A DNA stretch of 64,000 bases, taken from Corynebacterium minutissimum (lineage in GTDB: Bacteria; Actinomycetota; Actinomycetes; Mycobacteriales; Mycobacteriaceae). Position numbers and translations under genes: made by a program. Within the stretch, counting starts at the first letter, position 1. Every line of letters begins with the position of its first letter. This document shows positions 1 through 8,698 of this stretch, piece by piece. The notes beneath the pieces are model-generated. The model saw nothing but the letters and a program-made list of their open reading frames with translations. It was not told the DNA's origin and made no database searches. The stretch is taken from positions 1 through 64,000 of the forward strand of contig NZ_JSEF01000009.1 of NCBI RefSeq assembly GCF_000805675.1. Direction: 5' to 3'.

Positions 1-72
1 CCAAAAAGCCACTAGACATCCCGTCCAAAAACATCCTGGACTCCGTGTCCAAAAAGTCGCTAGACATCACAC
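1..72. repeat. 24-bp tandem repeat, three units, cut by the window start
   Basis: Three consecutive 24-bp units start at 1, 25 and 49, each opening with CCAAAAA followed by four variable bases and a CTrGACwyC core. A weaker CTAGACTGG echo lies at 92-100. The array probably continues upstream of the window. Read on the minus strand it keeps an open frame with an 8-residue period, so it could be the coding end of a repetitive protein, but no gene can be called from 72 bases. It lies upstream of mca. Confidence 0.75.
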
Positions 73-141
73 GAGCAGAACAAACTATCCACTAGACTGG
101 GCCATTGTTTAAGACGACGGTAAAGGGAGATGTATCACCTA

Positions 142-1032
142 GTGAGTACTAAGCGCCTGCTAGCTATCCACGCGCACCCAGACGATGAATCCTCGAAAGG
201 TGCCGCCACCACCGCCAAATACGCCGCCGAAGGCGCAGAGGTCCTCGTAGTGACCTGTACTGGCGGTGAGCGAGGGGACATCATTAACCCTGCCATGGAT
301 CGCCCCGGGGTACTGGAAAACATGGGCAGCATCCGTCGTGAGGAGATGGCCGAGGCTGCCGCAGCATTGGGCGTCCAGCACACGTGGCTGGGCCACATTG
401 ACTCCGGTTTGCCGGGTAATCCGCTAGCGCCCAATATTAAGGACCTGCTCCCTGAAGGTTGCTTCGCCCTCATGGACGACGATGATGTGGCGCAAGAACT
501 GGTGAAAATCATTCGCGAGTTCAAACCACAGGTCATCATCACCTATGACGAAAATGGCGGCTACCCCCACCCGGACCACCTCATGGTGTACCGCTCCTCC
601 ATGATTGCGTGGGACAAGGCCGGGGATGAGACCTATCACCCCGAGCTTGGTCAGGCGTGGGAGCCTCAGAAGCTGTACTACAGTCACGGGTTCGTGTACC
701 AGCGTATGAAGATCTTCCACGATTTGCTTCTGGAAGAAGGCAAGGTGAGCCCCTACGAGCCGATGCTGGCGCGCTGGGACACCACGTTTGGTGACATTAT
801 GGCGCGCGTGACTACCCAGGTGGAGTGTGCGGACTATTTCCAGAACCGTGAGGATGCCCTTCGCGCGCATGCCACCCAAATTGACCCTGCTGGAGCATTC
901 TTGGCGACGCCCGTGGAGGTCCAACAACAGCATTGGCCTACGGAAGAATTCGAGTTGGCTAAGACGCGTGTATCCACGGAGCTGCCCGAAAATGATTTAT
1001 TTGCAGGAATCCCAGAAGTAGGGGAGTCTTAG
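142..1032 (+). CDS. mca: Mycothiol S-conjugate amidase (PIG-L family)
   Basis: Mca is a zinc amidase of the PIG-L/LmbE family. It cleaves mycothiol conjugates of drugs and electrophiles into a mercapturic acid, for export, and GlcN-inositol, which is recycled into mycothiol. From the GTG at 142 the protein has 296 residues with the zinc motif AHPDDE at 11-16 and HPDH at 143-146, and the AHPDDESSKG continuation is typical of Mca rather than MshB. An ATG at 130 is in frame, but the GGGAG box touches it with no spacing, while it sits 12 nt before the GTG, so 142 is preferred. The next gene starts 4 nt downstream. The biosynthetic partner mshB is at the other end of this window. Confidence 0.92.
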   Translation: MSTKRLLAIHAHPDDESSKGAATTAKYAAEGAEVLVVTCTGGERGDIINPAMDRPGVLENMGSIRREEMAEAAAALGVQHTWLGHIDSGLPGNPLAPNIKDLLPEGCFALMDDDDVAQELVKIIREFKPQVIITYDENGGYPHPDHLMVYRSSMIAWDKAGDETYHPELGQAWEPQKLYYSHGFVYQRMKIFHDLLLEEGKVSPYEPMLARWDTTFGDIMARVTTQVECADYFQNREDALRAHATQIDPAGAFLATPVEVQQQHWPTEEFELAKTRVSTELPENDLFAGIPEVGES

Positions 1033-1036
1033 AAGC

Positions 1037-1330
1037 ATGAACGCTTTGTACTTCGCGGCACACGACGTCGCCCTTCTGGCCCAGGGGGCGCAGAGCGGGC
1101 CGGTGGGACCGGAGTTTGGTAAGGCCTCTCCCATCGGCCTGTTGATCCTTGCGCTGATGGGCGTCGCAGTGCTGTTTGCCGGTTGGAACTTCCACCGCCG
1201 GTATTCCCGTTTCCGCCGCCGCACCATGTTTGCGGAGGACCATGGCATCGATCCTTTCGATGATGAGGCTGTCGATGCCGCTATGAAGGAAGCGGGCATC
1301 CTCGATACCAGTAAGAAGTCCATCTTCTAA
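1037..1330 (+). CDS. Small single-pass membrane protein
   Basis: This 97-residue protein has one clear membrane segment near residues 31-50, a basic stretch after it (HRRYSRFRRR) and an acidic cytoplasmic tail. The order (short outside, basic inside) suggests N-out/C-in topology. It sits between mca (4 nt gap) and the prenyl synthase (15 nt gap), so the three are probably co-transcribed. A small membrane protein occupies the same place beside mca in mycobacteria (Rv1083, from memory). No function is known to me. Confidence 0.8.
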   Translation: MNALYFAAHDVALLAQGAQSGPVGPEFGKASPIGLLILALMGVAVLFAGWNFHRRYSRFRRRTMFAEDHGIDPFDDEAVDAAMKEAGILDTSKKSIF

Positions 1331-1345
1331 CGCGGAGGCGAGACC

Positions 1346-2116
1346 GTGAAATTCCTCAGCCAAGCGCTTTACCCCCTGTATGAAGCGCGTCTGACGCGTG
1401 AGATTAAGGGCAAGCCACAGCCGCGTCACGTGGCCATTATGGCGGACGGGAACCGCCGGTGGGCGCGGGAGGCCGGTTTCACGGACATTAGCCACGGCCA
1501 CCGCCAAGGCGCGCGGAAGATCAGTGAAATGATCTCGTGGTGCGATGGCACCGACATTGAAGTCGTGACCATTTACCTGTTATCCACGGAGAACCTTAAG
1601 CGCAGCCAGCAGGAAGTACAGCTGCTGTTCGACATCATTTCTGATGTGGTGACGCACCTGTCACAGGGTGACCTGGATTGTCAGATTCGCCTGGTAGGGC
1701 ATCTGGATTTGCTCCCGGATAAGGTCACCGAGAAGATGCGCTGTGCCGCTGAGGCTACGGAAGACCACAATGGTGTCATTGTCAATATTGCGGTGGGTTA
1801 CGGTGGACGTCAGGAGATTGTCGACGCTGTCCAGAGCCTCATCCGCAGCGAAGCCCAGAAGGGGTTGAGCGCTGAGGAAATTGCGGACAATGTGACCGCA
1901 GAGGCCATCACCAGCAACTTGTATACCAAGGGTCTTCCGGACCCAGACCTGGTTATTCGCACGTCGGGCGAGCAGCGCCTGTCTGGCTTCTTGCTGTGGC
2001 AGGCTGCCTACTCTGAGATCTGGTTTACGGATACTTACTGGCCGGCCTTCAGGCGCGTGGATTTCCTGCGCGCACTGCGCGATTATTCACAGCGCTCGCG
2101 CCGTTTTGGGCGCTAG
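1346..2116 (+). CDS. uppS: Cis-prenyltransferase (Z-isoprenyl diphosphate synthase)
   Basis: The enzyme condenses isopentenyl diphosphate onto an allylic diphosphate with cis geometry, on the route to decaprenyl phosphate, the carrier for peptidoglycan, arabinan and mannan synthesis. The 256 residues show the family signature HVAIMADGNRRWA at 28-40 with the catalytic Asp34, and the C-terminal DLVIRTSGEQRLSGF motif. It starts with GTG, 8 nt after a GGAGG box. Its place beside mca matches M. tuberculosis Rv1086, the short-chain Z-farnesyl synthase, so it may make the C15 primer rather than the full-length lipid. Product length cannot be read from sequence by eye. Confidence 0.88.
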   Translation: MKFLSQALYPLYEARLTREIKGKPQPRHVAIMADGNRRWAREAGFTDISHGHRQGARKISEMISWCDGTDIEVVTIYLLSTENLKRSQQEVQLLFDIISDVVTHLSQGDLDCQIRLVGHLDLLPDKVTEKMRCAAEATEDHNGVIVNIAVGYGGRQEIVDAVQSLIRSEAQKGLSAEEIADNVTAEAITSNLYTKGLPDPDLVIRTSGEQRLSGFLLWQAAYSEIWFTDTYWPAFRRVDFLRALRDYSQRSRRFGR

Positions 2117-2125
2117 CCGCCGAAT

Positions 2126-3061
2126 CTAGAGTTTGCGCATCCGTACCTGGTCCACCAAATGATGGGAACCTTTTCGTAGGACGAGGGAGGCGCGCACGCG
2201 CGTCGGCAGGATGTTCTCCATGAGGTTGGGCAGGTTGATGGACTGCCAAATCTCACGGGCTTGCTCGAAGGCTTCCTCATCGGTCATGTCGGCGAAGGAC
2301 GCGAAGTGCGCACCCGGCTCGCGGAAAGCCGTGTGGCGAAGCTTGAGGAATCGTTCGATATACCAGCGCTCAATATCGTCTACGCGGGCGTCCACGTAGA
2401 CGGAAAAGTCGAAGAGATCAGAAACCATGAGCGTTGGGCCGGTTTGGAGAACGTTGAGGCCCTCCAAGATGAGGATGTCCGGTTGGTGGACTTCTTGGTA
2501 TTCGCCGGGAACGATGTCATAGGACACGTGTGAGTACAAAGGTGCCTTCACCAGTGGTATTCCGGACTTCACGTCGGTGACAAAGCGCATCAGTGCGCGG
2601 CGGTCATAGGACTCGGGATAGCCTTTGCGCTGCATGAGGCCGTGCTCTTTGAGGTAAGCGGTGGGGTAGAGGAAGCCATCGGTCGTGACAAGGTCGACCT
2701 TGGGGTGGGAATCCCAGCGCTGTAGCAGCACTTGGAGAAGACGTGCTGTGGTGGACTTTCCTACCGCTACCGAACCGGCAACCCCGATGACGAAAGGTAC
2801 GTGGGTGGGCGGATTGCCCAAAAAGGCTTCGGTGGAGGCAGTGAGCTCCTGGCGAGCCTTGACCTGCATGTGGATGAGACGAGACAACGGCAGGTACACC
2901 TCGGCGACCTCCGTGAGATCGATGCGATCATTAAGGCCGCGGAGTTTCTGAACCTCAGTCTCTGTCAGCACCTGCGGCATGGATTTACGCAGGGCGCGCC
3001 ATGTATCACGGTCAAAGTCGAGGTACGGGCTCCCGTCGGTCATTCGCGCCATGCCGACCAT
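2126..3061 (-). CDS. coaA: Type I pantothenate kinase
   Basis: CoaA phosphorylates pantothenate, the first committed and usually feedback-controlled step of coenzyme A synthesis. The 311-residue protein has a Walker A loop GSVAVGKS at 96-103 and the CoaA blocks SPYLDFDR near the start and ITKSGIPL-like/[15 protein letters not shown] in the middle. Length fits the bacterial type I family (about 310). It converges on the prenyl synthase with a 9 nt gap and diverges from glyA, so the 137-bp space at 3062-3198 should hold both promoters. Starts at 3061, 3052 and 3043 are all possible. Confidence 0.95.
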   Translation of the reverse strand: MVGMARMTDGSPYLDFDRDTWRALRKSMPQVLTETEVQKLRGLNDRIDLTEVAEVYLPLSRLIHMQVKARQELTASTEAFLGNPPTHVPFVIGVAGSVAVGKSTTARLLQVLLQRWDSHPKVDLVTTDGFLYPTAYLKEHGLMQRKGYPESYDRRALMRFVTDVKSGIPLVKAPLYSHVSYDIVPGEYQEVHQPDILILEGLNVLQTGPTLMVSDLFDFSVYVDARVDDIERWYIERFLKLRHTAFREPGAHFASFADMTDEEAFEQAREIWQSINLPNLMENILPTRVRASLVLRKGSHHLVDQVRMRKL

Positions 3062-3198
3062 TGTTCCATTCGCCCGACCAGTGCGTGCAATCAGTGGGAA
3101 GGAAAAATCCCCCGCGCGGGGGAGGTCGGCGTTAGGATGTAGAACTAGCTTCGGCGACTTTCCACAGGACCATCTTTGAGAAGGGACTCTACGTTTCT

Positions 3199-4500
3199 AT
3201 GACCACTTCGAATTCTGCTGACGTGCGCTACCAAGAGATGCGCGAGCTCGACCCAGAGGTCTTCGACGCCATCACTGGTGAGATTGCTCGCCAGCGCGAC
3301 ACCCTGGAGATGATCGCTTCCGAGAACTTTGTTCCGCGTGCGGTCCTGCAGGCCCAAGGCTCTGTTCTCACCAACAAGTACGCAGAGGGTTACCCAGGGC
3401 GTCGTTACTACGGTGGCTGTGAGCACGTGGACATCGTTGAGGATCTGGCTCGCGATCGTGCCAAGTCCCTCTTCGGTGCCGAGTTTGCCAACGTTCAGCC
3501 CCACTCCGGTGCCCAGGCTAATGCCGCGGTTCTGGGTTCCCTGATTAACCCGGGTGACAAGATTATGGGTCTGTCCCTCGCCCATGGTGGCCACCTTACC
3601 CACGGCATGAAGCTCAACTTCTCCGGCAAGCTGTACGAAGTCGCTGCCTATGAGGTGGACCCCGAGACCATGCGCTTGGACATGGACAAGGTCCGTGAGC
3701 AGGCACTGGCCGAAAAGCCGCAGGTCATCATCGCTGGTTGGTCTGCTTACCCGCGCACCATTGACTTCGAGGCTTTCCGCTCCATCGCTGATGAGGTTGG
3801 CGCCTACCTGTGGACGGATATGGCCCACTTCGCTGGTCTCGTAGCCGCTGGCCTGCACCCCTCCCCGGTCCCGCACTCTGACGTTGTGTCCTCCACCGTG
3901 CACAAGACCCTCGGCGGCCCGCGCTCCGGCCTCATCCTGGCCAAGCAGGACTTTGCTAAGAAGATCAACTCCAACGTCTTCCCAGGCCAGCAGGGTGGTC
4001 CGCTCATGCACGTGATTGCGGCGAAGGCCATCGCGCTGAAGATCGCTGCTACTGAGGAGTTCAAGGAGCGTCAGCAGCGCACCATCGAAGGCGCACAGAT
4101 TCTGGCAGAGCGCCTCACCGCTGAGGATTGCACCAAGGCCGGCGTGGACGTGCTTACTGGTGGCACCGACGTGCACTTGGTCCTTGCGGACCTGCGCAAC
4201 TCTGAACTCGACGGCCAGCAGGCCGAGGATCTCCTCCACGAGGTAGGTATCACCGTCAACCGCAACGCTGTGCCGAATGATCCGCGCCCGCCGATGGTCA
4301 CCTCTGGCCTGCGAATCGGTACTCCGGCCCTGGCTACCCGTGGCCTGGATACCGCGGCCTTCACCGAGGTTGCCGATGTTATCGGTACGGCACTGGCTAA
4401 CGGTAAGAACGCGGACGTCGCCTCTCTGCGCGCCCGCGTTGAAAAGGTCGCCGCGGACTTCCCGCTGTATGACGGCCTTGAGGAATGGAAGCTGGTTTAA
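3199..4500 (+). CDS. glyA: Serine hydroxymethyltransferase
   Basis: GlyA interconverts serine and glycine using tetrahydrofolate and pyridoxal phosphate, and is the main source of one-carbon units. The 433-residue protein carries the PLP-lysine motif [11 protein letters not shown] with Lys236, the substrate region [15 protein letters not shown] near residues 59-73 and a normal C-terminus. Codon use is strongly biased, as expected of a highly expressed gene. It lies divergent from coaA, as in M. tuberculosis. A TAGGAT box near 3133 in the divergent space is a candidate -10. Its stop overlaps the convergent next gene by 4 nt. Confidence 0.97.
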   Translation: MTTSNSADVRYQEMRELDPEVFDAITGEIARQRDTLEMIASENFVPRAVLQAQGSVLTNKYAEGYPGRRYYGGCEHVDIVEDLARDRAKSLFGAEFANVQPHSGAQANAAVLGSLINPGDKIMGLSLAHGGHLTHGMKLNFSGKLYEVAAYEVDPETMRLDMDKVREQALAEKPQVIIAGWSAYPRTIDFEAFRSIADEVGAYLWTDMAHFAGLVAAGLHPSPVPHSDVVSSTVHKTLGGPRSGLILAKQDFAKKINSNVFPGQQGGPLMHVIAAKAIALKIAATEEFKERQQRTIEGAQILAERLTAEDCTKAGVDVLTGGTDVHLVLADLRNSELDGQQAEDLLHEVGITVNRNAVPNDPRPPMVTSGLRIGTPALATRGLDTAAFTEVADVIGTALANGKNADVASLRARVEKVAADFPLYDGLEEWKLV

Positions 4501-4886
4501 GCCTCGCTACTCTTTTCCGAGCGCTCCTCAGCGTGTGCCTTACGAGCGGCTTCCAGCCATTCGGGCATTGCGCTGAGGAGTTCTTTGATCTCTGCGGTGG
4601 TGAGCGGGCGATCCATGTCGTTCTTCTTCAGCGCGGTTACGGAGATGCCCAGCTTTTGCGCCACGACTGGGCGCGGATGGGGGCCTTGGCGGCGTAGTGT
4701 AGCGAGCCACTCGGGTGGGTTCTCTTGAAGCTCACGCAGCTCCGCGTGTGTTACAGCATTAGCCTGAAAGTCTTCCGGGGCGGCGGGCAGGTAAATGCCC
4801 AGCTTCTTGGCCGCAGTCTGCGCGCGCATGGCAGTGCCGGAAGGCTCGGTCGCATTGGTACGTGGGGTATCAGTCACGCTCACCAC
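4497..4886 (-). CDS. DUF5997 family protein
   Basis: This is a 129-residue, probably cytoplasmic protein of the actinobacterial DUF5997 family, function unknown. The conserved core runs from about residue 20 ([18 protein letters not shown]) to the end, including [17 protein letters not shown] and TTAEIKELL. The core looks helical, with a helix-turn-helix feel, but this is not proof of DNA binding. It is divergent from, and almost touching, a LysR-substrate-domain gene, and I recall the pair being conserved in actinobacteria, which suggests a shared role. The GTG start at 4886 is the longest choice; the ATG at residue 20 is also possible. Confidence 0.8.
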   Translation of the reverse strand: MVSVTDTPRTNATEPSGTAMRAQTAAKKLGIYLPAAPEDFQANAVTHAELRELQENPPEWLATLRRQGPHPRPVVAQKLGISVTALKKNDMDRPLTTAEIKELLSAMPEWLEAARKAHAEERSEKSSEA

Positions 4887-4899
4887 GGTAGCAGCACCG

Positions 4900-4905
4900 T
4901 AGGAT
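4900..4905 (+). promoter_or_regulatory. Candidate -10 box for a leaderless transcript
   Basis: TAGGAT lies 7 nt before the ATG at 4913, the spacing expected if transcription begins at the start codon. Corynebacterial -10 boxes follow TAnnnT and leaderless mRNAs are common there. There is no ribosome-binding site before 4913. Confidence 0.5.
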
Positions 4906-4912
4906 GAGATGC

Positions 4913-5602
4913 ATGCTCCGCCTTGTCTTTTCCACTGGTACCGAACCCGGCAAATGGTTTCGCCGCTACCGTGATATGCATTCTGCAGAGTCCCTTGTCA
5001 CGCTCGACTCAGATGATGCGACGTCCACACTCCTAGCTGGTGAAGCAGACCTGGCACTGACGCGCCTGCCTGATCCGCGCATCGATGACAGCTTCCACGT
5101 TGTTCGCCTCTATGAGGAAGCGCCGGGCATCGCGGTGCCCAAGGACTCCGTCTACGCCGAGGTGGGGGAGGATCTCACCCCTGAAGACGTAGCTGAAGAG
5201 ATTGTGAATTACAGGATAGGGGCCGACGCGCTTGTCGACGTCCCCTCGGTCCGCACCGCACTCCAGGTCGTCGCCGCCAATGTGGGAATCGTGGTGGCGC
5301 CACGTCCGCTACTTAAAGTGCTGAGCAAGAAACAAGTAGTTGCGCTCGGCTTTAATGACCCCTCCGTTCCCCTGACGGAAATCGGCCTCGTCTGGCGCAA
5401 AGCTGACGACAGCGATGAGATTCAAGACTTCGTGGGCGTGGCAAAGGGAAGGACGAGGAATACCTCTCGCAACAACGTTCAGAAGCGCAGTGCACGGGAC
5501 AAAGCGAAGGCCAAGCAAGCACGCAGGAAGCCCCAAGGAACGTCGAAAACAAAACCGTTACCGAAAAGATATAGGGGGTCTCAGCAGCGGAAACGGCGTT
5601 AA
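4913..5602 (+). CDS. LysR-type substrate-binding domain protein without an HTH
   Basis: The 229-residue protein opens with LRLVFSTGTEPGKWFRRY and resembles the effector-binding half of a LysR regulator, including ALTRLPD and an internal VGIVVAPRPLLKVLS segment. It has no N-terminal winged helix. The last 60 residues are a basic, low-complexity tail rich in Lys and Arg (for example KRSARDKAKAKQARRKPQG), which could contact nucleic acid. The start at 4913 is chosen over the ATG at 4904 because it fits a leaderless -10 and the usual family start. It is divergent from the DUF5997 gene 26 nt away. Ligand unknown. Confidence 0.8.
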   Translation: MLRLVFSTGTEPGKWFRRYRDMHSAESLVTLDSDDATSTLLAGEADLALTRLPDPRIDDSFHVVRLYEEAPGIAVPKDSVYAEVGEDLTPEDVAEEIVNYRIGADALVDVPSVRTALQVVAANVGIVVAPRPLLKVLSKKQVVALGFNDPSVPLTEIGLVWRKADDSDEIQDFVGVAKGRTRNTSRNNVQKRSARDKAKAKQARRKPQGTSKTKPLPKRYRGSQQRKRR

Positions 5603-5708
5603 TCCTTCTATTTTGTTGTCAAATCACAGGATAAGTGGTGGCTAAAAAATTTTTCGAACCTACGGTGGAGTCCGTTCTCAACAAACGTTCATGAGAAAGG
5701 AATAAACA

Positions 5709-6374
5709 ATGAAGAAGATGACCCGTCGTTTCGCTGCTGGTATCGCTGCTGCCACCCTGTCCCTGGGTGTTGTAGCTTGCTCCGACGCTGAGGATGCTGC
5801 AAAGGAGGCTGGCGATGCTGCCCAGTCCGCAGCTTCTGACGCCACCGACACTGCCGGCTCCGCCGCCAATGACGCTAAGGATTCCGTAAAGGGCTCCAAG
5901 GATAAGGACGCTGACGCTTCTGACTCCGCTGACTCGTCCGATTCCGCAGATTCTTCCGATTCCGCTGACGCTTCTGCTTCTGCTGATTCCTCCGAGTCTT
6001 CTGACTCCGAGGGTGGCAAGGAGTCCATCGAGACCGCTAACGGTGAGGTTGAGGTTCCGGCCGACTTCGCCAAGGCTATTAAGGACAAGGCTGCTGAGTG
6101 GGGCGATCCGCAGTCCGTCGAGACCTCTGACAACGGCAGCATCGCTACCTTCGCCAAGGACAAGCTGCTCGCCTTCAGCGAGGATGCTGGCTCCCAGCCG
6201 GTTATCGGCAAGATCGCTGAGACCTGGACTGAAGAGGGCGGCCTGGACAGCGAGATCGGCCTGCCGACCGCACCGGAGAAGGCCGAGGGTAACGGCTGGA
6301 TTCAGGAGTTCACCAACGGCACCATTTCCTGGATGAAGGGTGCTTCCGGCGAGTACGAGGCCACCATCGACTAA
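5709..6374 (+). CDS. Secreted lipoprotein with Ser-Asp stalk and LGFP-type repeat
   Basis: The 221-residue protein has a lipoprotein signal peptide with a VVAC lipobox, so Cys24 should be lipidated. Residues about 25-65 are an Ala/Asp-rich helix of the kind seen in small stress lipoproteins. Residues about 70-105 are a Ser-Asp repeat (DSADSSDSADSS) that can act as an extended stalk. The C-terminus (about 155-221) matches one LGFP repeat, with GGLDSEIGLPTAPE and F-x-NGTISW. LGFP repeats occur in secreted corynebacterial proteins and are thought to bind the mycolyl-arabinogalactan wall. It has a good AAAGGA site and stands alone, followed by a strong hairpin. Function beyond wall tethering is inferred. 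Confidence 0.85.
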   Translation: MKKMTRRFAAGIAAATLSLGVVACSDAEDAAKEAGDAAQSAASDATDTAGSAANDAKDSVKGSKDKDADASDSADSSDSADSSDSADASASADSSESSDSEGGKESIETANGEVEVPADFAKAIKDKAAEWGDPQSVETSDNGSIATFAKDKLLAFSEDAGSQPVIGKIAETWTEEGGLDSEIGLPTAPEKAEGNGWIQEFTNGTISWMKGASGEYEATID

Positions 6375-6408
6375 GAACCTCGTAGCTAAGGCTTCGCCTT
6401 AGTGCTTT

Positions 6409-6472
6409 CCCCGGCGCTCATGCCACACCACGTTGACTCGTGGGAATGGTGTGACGCCGGGGATTGTCGTTT
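6409..6472 (+). terminator. Rho-independent terminator after the LGFP lipoprotein
   Basis: A long hairpin has an outer stem CCCCGGCG (6409-6416) with CGCCGGGG (6455-6462), and inner arms CACACCA and TGGTGTG, followed by ATTGTCGTTTT. A smaller perfect hairpin, CTAAGGC/GCCTTAG with a 3-nt loop, precedes it at 6386-6402. Confidence 0.8.
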
Positions 6473-6638
6473 TAATACTGTTCATCTTGCACCCATGTAA
6501 TTTCAACCTTCGGCCTCTAGCTTGGGCAGTGTCCGGAGGTTTCCATAGGACTTTCGGATAGTTCACATCACACCCGCTTCACCACGCCGTCCCAGGTCGA
6601 TGAGTTGGGTCGGCACCACAAGGGAGAACCCTGACGCC

Positions 6639-7997
6639 ATGACCAATCCTTCCGTCCTCACTGAGCAGTCGAATGAGGCCACCGTGGCCACTAAGACGTA
6701 CGTCATTGATACCTCTGTCCTCCTCTCCGATCCTTGGGCGTTGCGCAAGTTCGCCGAGCACGATGTGGTTCTGCCCATCGTCGTTATTTCAGAGCTGGAA
6801 GGAAAACGTCATCACCCGGAGCTTGGCTGGTTCGCCCGCCAAGCTCTTCGCTTTTTGGAGGACCTTCGCGCCACGTACGATGCACTGGACCAGCCAGTTC
6901 CAGTAAGCGCAGAAGGTGGCACGCTGCGCGTGGAGCTTAACCACCAAGACCAGTCCCTACTTCCTGCTGCCTTCCGTGGCCCGGAGGGGGATCACCGCAT
7001 CCTCGCCTGCGCGCTCAATCTGCAGCATGAGGGCAAGGATACTGTCCTCGTCACCAAGGATGTCCCGCTGCGCGTGAAGGCCGGTGCTGTGGGCCTGCAG
7101 GCAGATGAGTACCACGCCCAGGACGTCGTGCTGACCGGCTACACCGGCATGGCCACGGTCCATACCACAGCAGACATCATCGATGAGTTGTACAGCGAGG
7201 GCGAGGTGCTTATCGACGGATCAGTGACCGCCGCCGGTACCCGCGTCGAGGACCTGCCGGTGCACTGTGGTGTCACGCTGCAAGCAGGAGCACAGTCCGC
7301 GCTGGGACGCATGACTGCTGAAGGTGCCGTGCGCTTGGTTCGGGGCGATGCCAACGTATTCGGCCTGCAGGGCCGTTCCGCCGAGCAGCGAGTGGCACTG
7401 GATCTGCTGCTTGATCCCTCGGTGGGCATCATGTCCATCGGTGGCCGTGCTGGTACCGGTAAGTCGGCTCTAGCGTTGTGCGCAGGTCTTGAGGCAGTGC
7501 TCGAGCGCGGCGAGCACCGCCGCATCGTCGTCTTCCGTCCGATGTATGCAGTCGGTGGCCAGTCGCTGGGCTACCTGCCGGGCTCAGAGAGCGAGAAGAT
7601 GAACCCGTGGGCGCAGGCGGTGTACGACACCCTCGAAGGCCTCGTCTCCGAAAACGTCATGGATGAGGTCCAGGACCGCGGCCTTCTTGAAGTGCTTCCA
7701 CTGACCCACATCCGTGGCCGGAGCCTTCACGATTCTTTCGTCATCGTTGATGAGGCCCAGTCCCTTGAACGCAACGTCCTTCTCACGGTGCTTTCCCGAC
7801 TCGGCCGCGGTTCGCGCGTTGTGTTGACGCATGACGTCGCACAGCGCGATAACCTGCGCGTGGGCCGCCATGATGGTGTTCAGGCAGTCATCGAGAAACT
7901 GAAGGGACACGAACTGTTTGCACACGTCACCCTGCAGCGTTCGGAGCGTTCCGCCATTGCGGAGCTCGTCACCGATCTGCTCGAAGGTGAGAACTAG
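6639..7997 (+). CDS. PhoH2-type protein: PIN RNase plus PhoH ATPase
   Basis: The N-terminal third is a PIN domain ([14 protein letters not shown], with an acidic metal ligand at Asp24), and the C-terminal half is a PhoH P-loop ATPase with Walker A GRAGTGKS at 269-276 and Walker [12 protein letters not shown]. This PIN-PhoH fusion (PhoH2) is described in mycobacteria as an RNA helicase/ribonuclease. The protein has 452 residues from the ATG at 6639, which has an AGGGAG box 12 nt upstream; an ATG at 6600 lacks one. It is a single gene between a terminator and a GNAT gene, at the place phoH2 holds relative to glyA and fumarase in M. tuberculosis. Confidence 0.93.
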   Translation: MTNPSVLTEQSNEATVATKTYVIDTSVLLSDPWALRKFAEHDVVLPIVVISELEGKRHHPELGWFARQALRFLEDLRATYDALDQPVPVSAEGGTLRVELNHQDQSLLPAAFRGPEGDHRILACALNLQHEGKDTVLVTKDVPLRVKAGAVGLQADEYHAQDVVLTGYTGMATVHTTADIIDELYSEGEVLIDGSVTAAGTRVEDLPVHCGVTLQAGAQSALGRMTAEGAVRLVRGDANVFGLQGRSAEQRVALDLLLDPSVGIMSIGGRAGTGKSALALCAGLEAVLERGEHRRIVVFRPMYAVGGQSLGYLPGSESEKMNPWAQAVYDTLEGLVSENVMDEVQDRGLLEVLPLTHIRGRSLHDSFVIVDEAQSLERNVLLTVLSRLGRGSRVVLTHDVAQRDNLRVGRHDGVQAVIEKLKGHELFAHVTLQRSERSAIAELVTDLLEGEN

Positions 7998-8061
7998 CGC
8001 GTTCGCAGGTGGCGATCAACGCTGCGTGTAGCTTGGCAGAATTGTAGTTCGCCCAGTAATA

Positions 8062-8646
8062 ATGGTGCCCATGAGCGAAAACGCGAAAGACAAAAAGAAG
8101 GATTTCCGCATCCGCCCGTTCACTGCAGCGGACTACCCACAGATGCGTGAAATCTACGAGCAAGGCCTCAACACGGGCCATGCCACCTATGAGACCCGCT
8201 CGTTGACCTTCGAGGAGTTTAAGAACGTCAAGATTATGTCCTCGGTCTTCGTCGCCGTTGAGGCAGAAGATGACTCGAAGGTGCTCGGCTGGGTCTGCGC
8301 CGCCCAAGCGTCTACCCGCACCGTGTTCCACGGTGTGGTGGAGGACTCCATCTACTTGAGCAAGGAAGCCCAAGGCCGAGGCATTGGCGGCGCCTTGTTG
8401 GACCAACTCATCGAGGTGTGCCGTGACCTCCACAAGTGGGCTATCCACTCGTGGATCTTCCCGGAAAACGAAGGTTCCGCCGGTCTCCACAAGTCTCGCG
8501 GCTTCGTAAAGGTGGGTACCTACTCCCACATGGCAAAGATGACCTACGGTGACCTCGCGGGCCAGTGGCGTGACACCGATGTCTACGAGTTGCTCCTGCC
8601 GAAGCCGGAGGAGAAGAAAGCAGAAATCGCGGACAAGCGGAAATAG
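8062..8646 (+). CDS. GNAT-family N-acetyltransferase, phosphinothricin/methionine-sulfoximine type
   Basis: The 194-residue protein has the GNAT core with an acetyl-CoA loop (EAQGRGIGGALLDQL) and the features of the phosphinothricin acetyltransferase branch: IRPFTAADYPQMREIYEQGL at the start, TYE..SLTFEEF, and a late NEGSAGLHKSRGFVKVG block. Members acetylate the amine of phosphinothricin, methionine sulfoximine or related amino acids, but many are annotated on similarity alone. The N-terminus has a lysine-rich extension (KDKKKDF). A second ATG at 8071 is equally plausible as start. A hairpin follows the stop. Confidence 0.85.
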   Translation: MVPMSENAKDKKKDFRIRPFTAADYPQMREIYEQGLNTGHATYETRSLTFEEFKNVKIMSSVFVAVEAEDDSKVLGWVCAAQASTRTVFHGVVEDSIYLSKEAQGRGIGGALLDQLIEVCRDLHKWAIHSWIFPENEGSAGLHKSRGFVKVGTYSHMAKMTYGDLAGQWRDTDVYELLLPKPEEKKAEIADKRK

Positions 8647-8657
8647 GTGCCACTAAG

Positions 8658-8682
8658 CTAGAGGATGTATCTATTCCTCTAG
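8658..8682. terminator. Hairpin between the GNAT and CAP-like genes
   Basis: CTAGAGGA and TCCTCTAG form a perfect 8-bp stem around a 9-nt loop, followed by TTTCTG. The short T run makes it a weak terminator. It lies 17 nt before the next start codon, so it could also act on that gene's leader. Confidence 0.45.
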
Positions 8683-8698
8683 TTTCTGTGGGTGAACC

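Noticed and set aside
3145-4239. 364-codon minus-strand frame opposite glyA
   Set aside because: Shadow of the biased codon use of glyA; no start signal.
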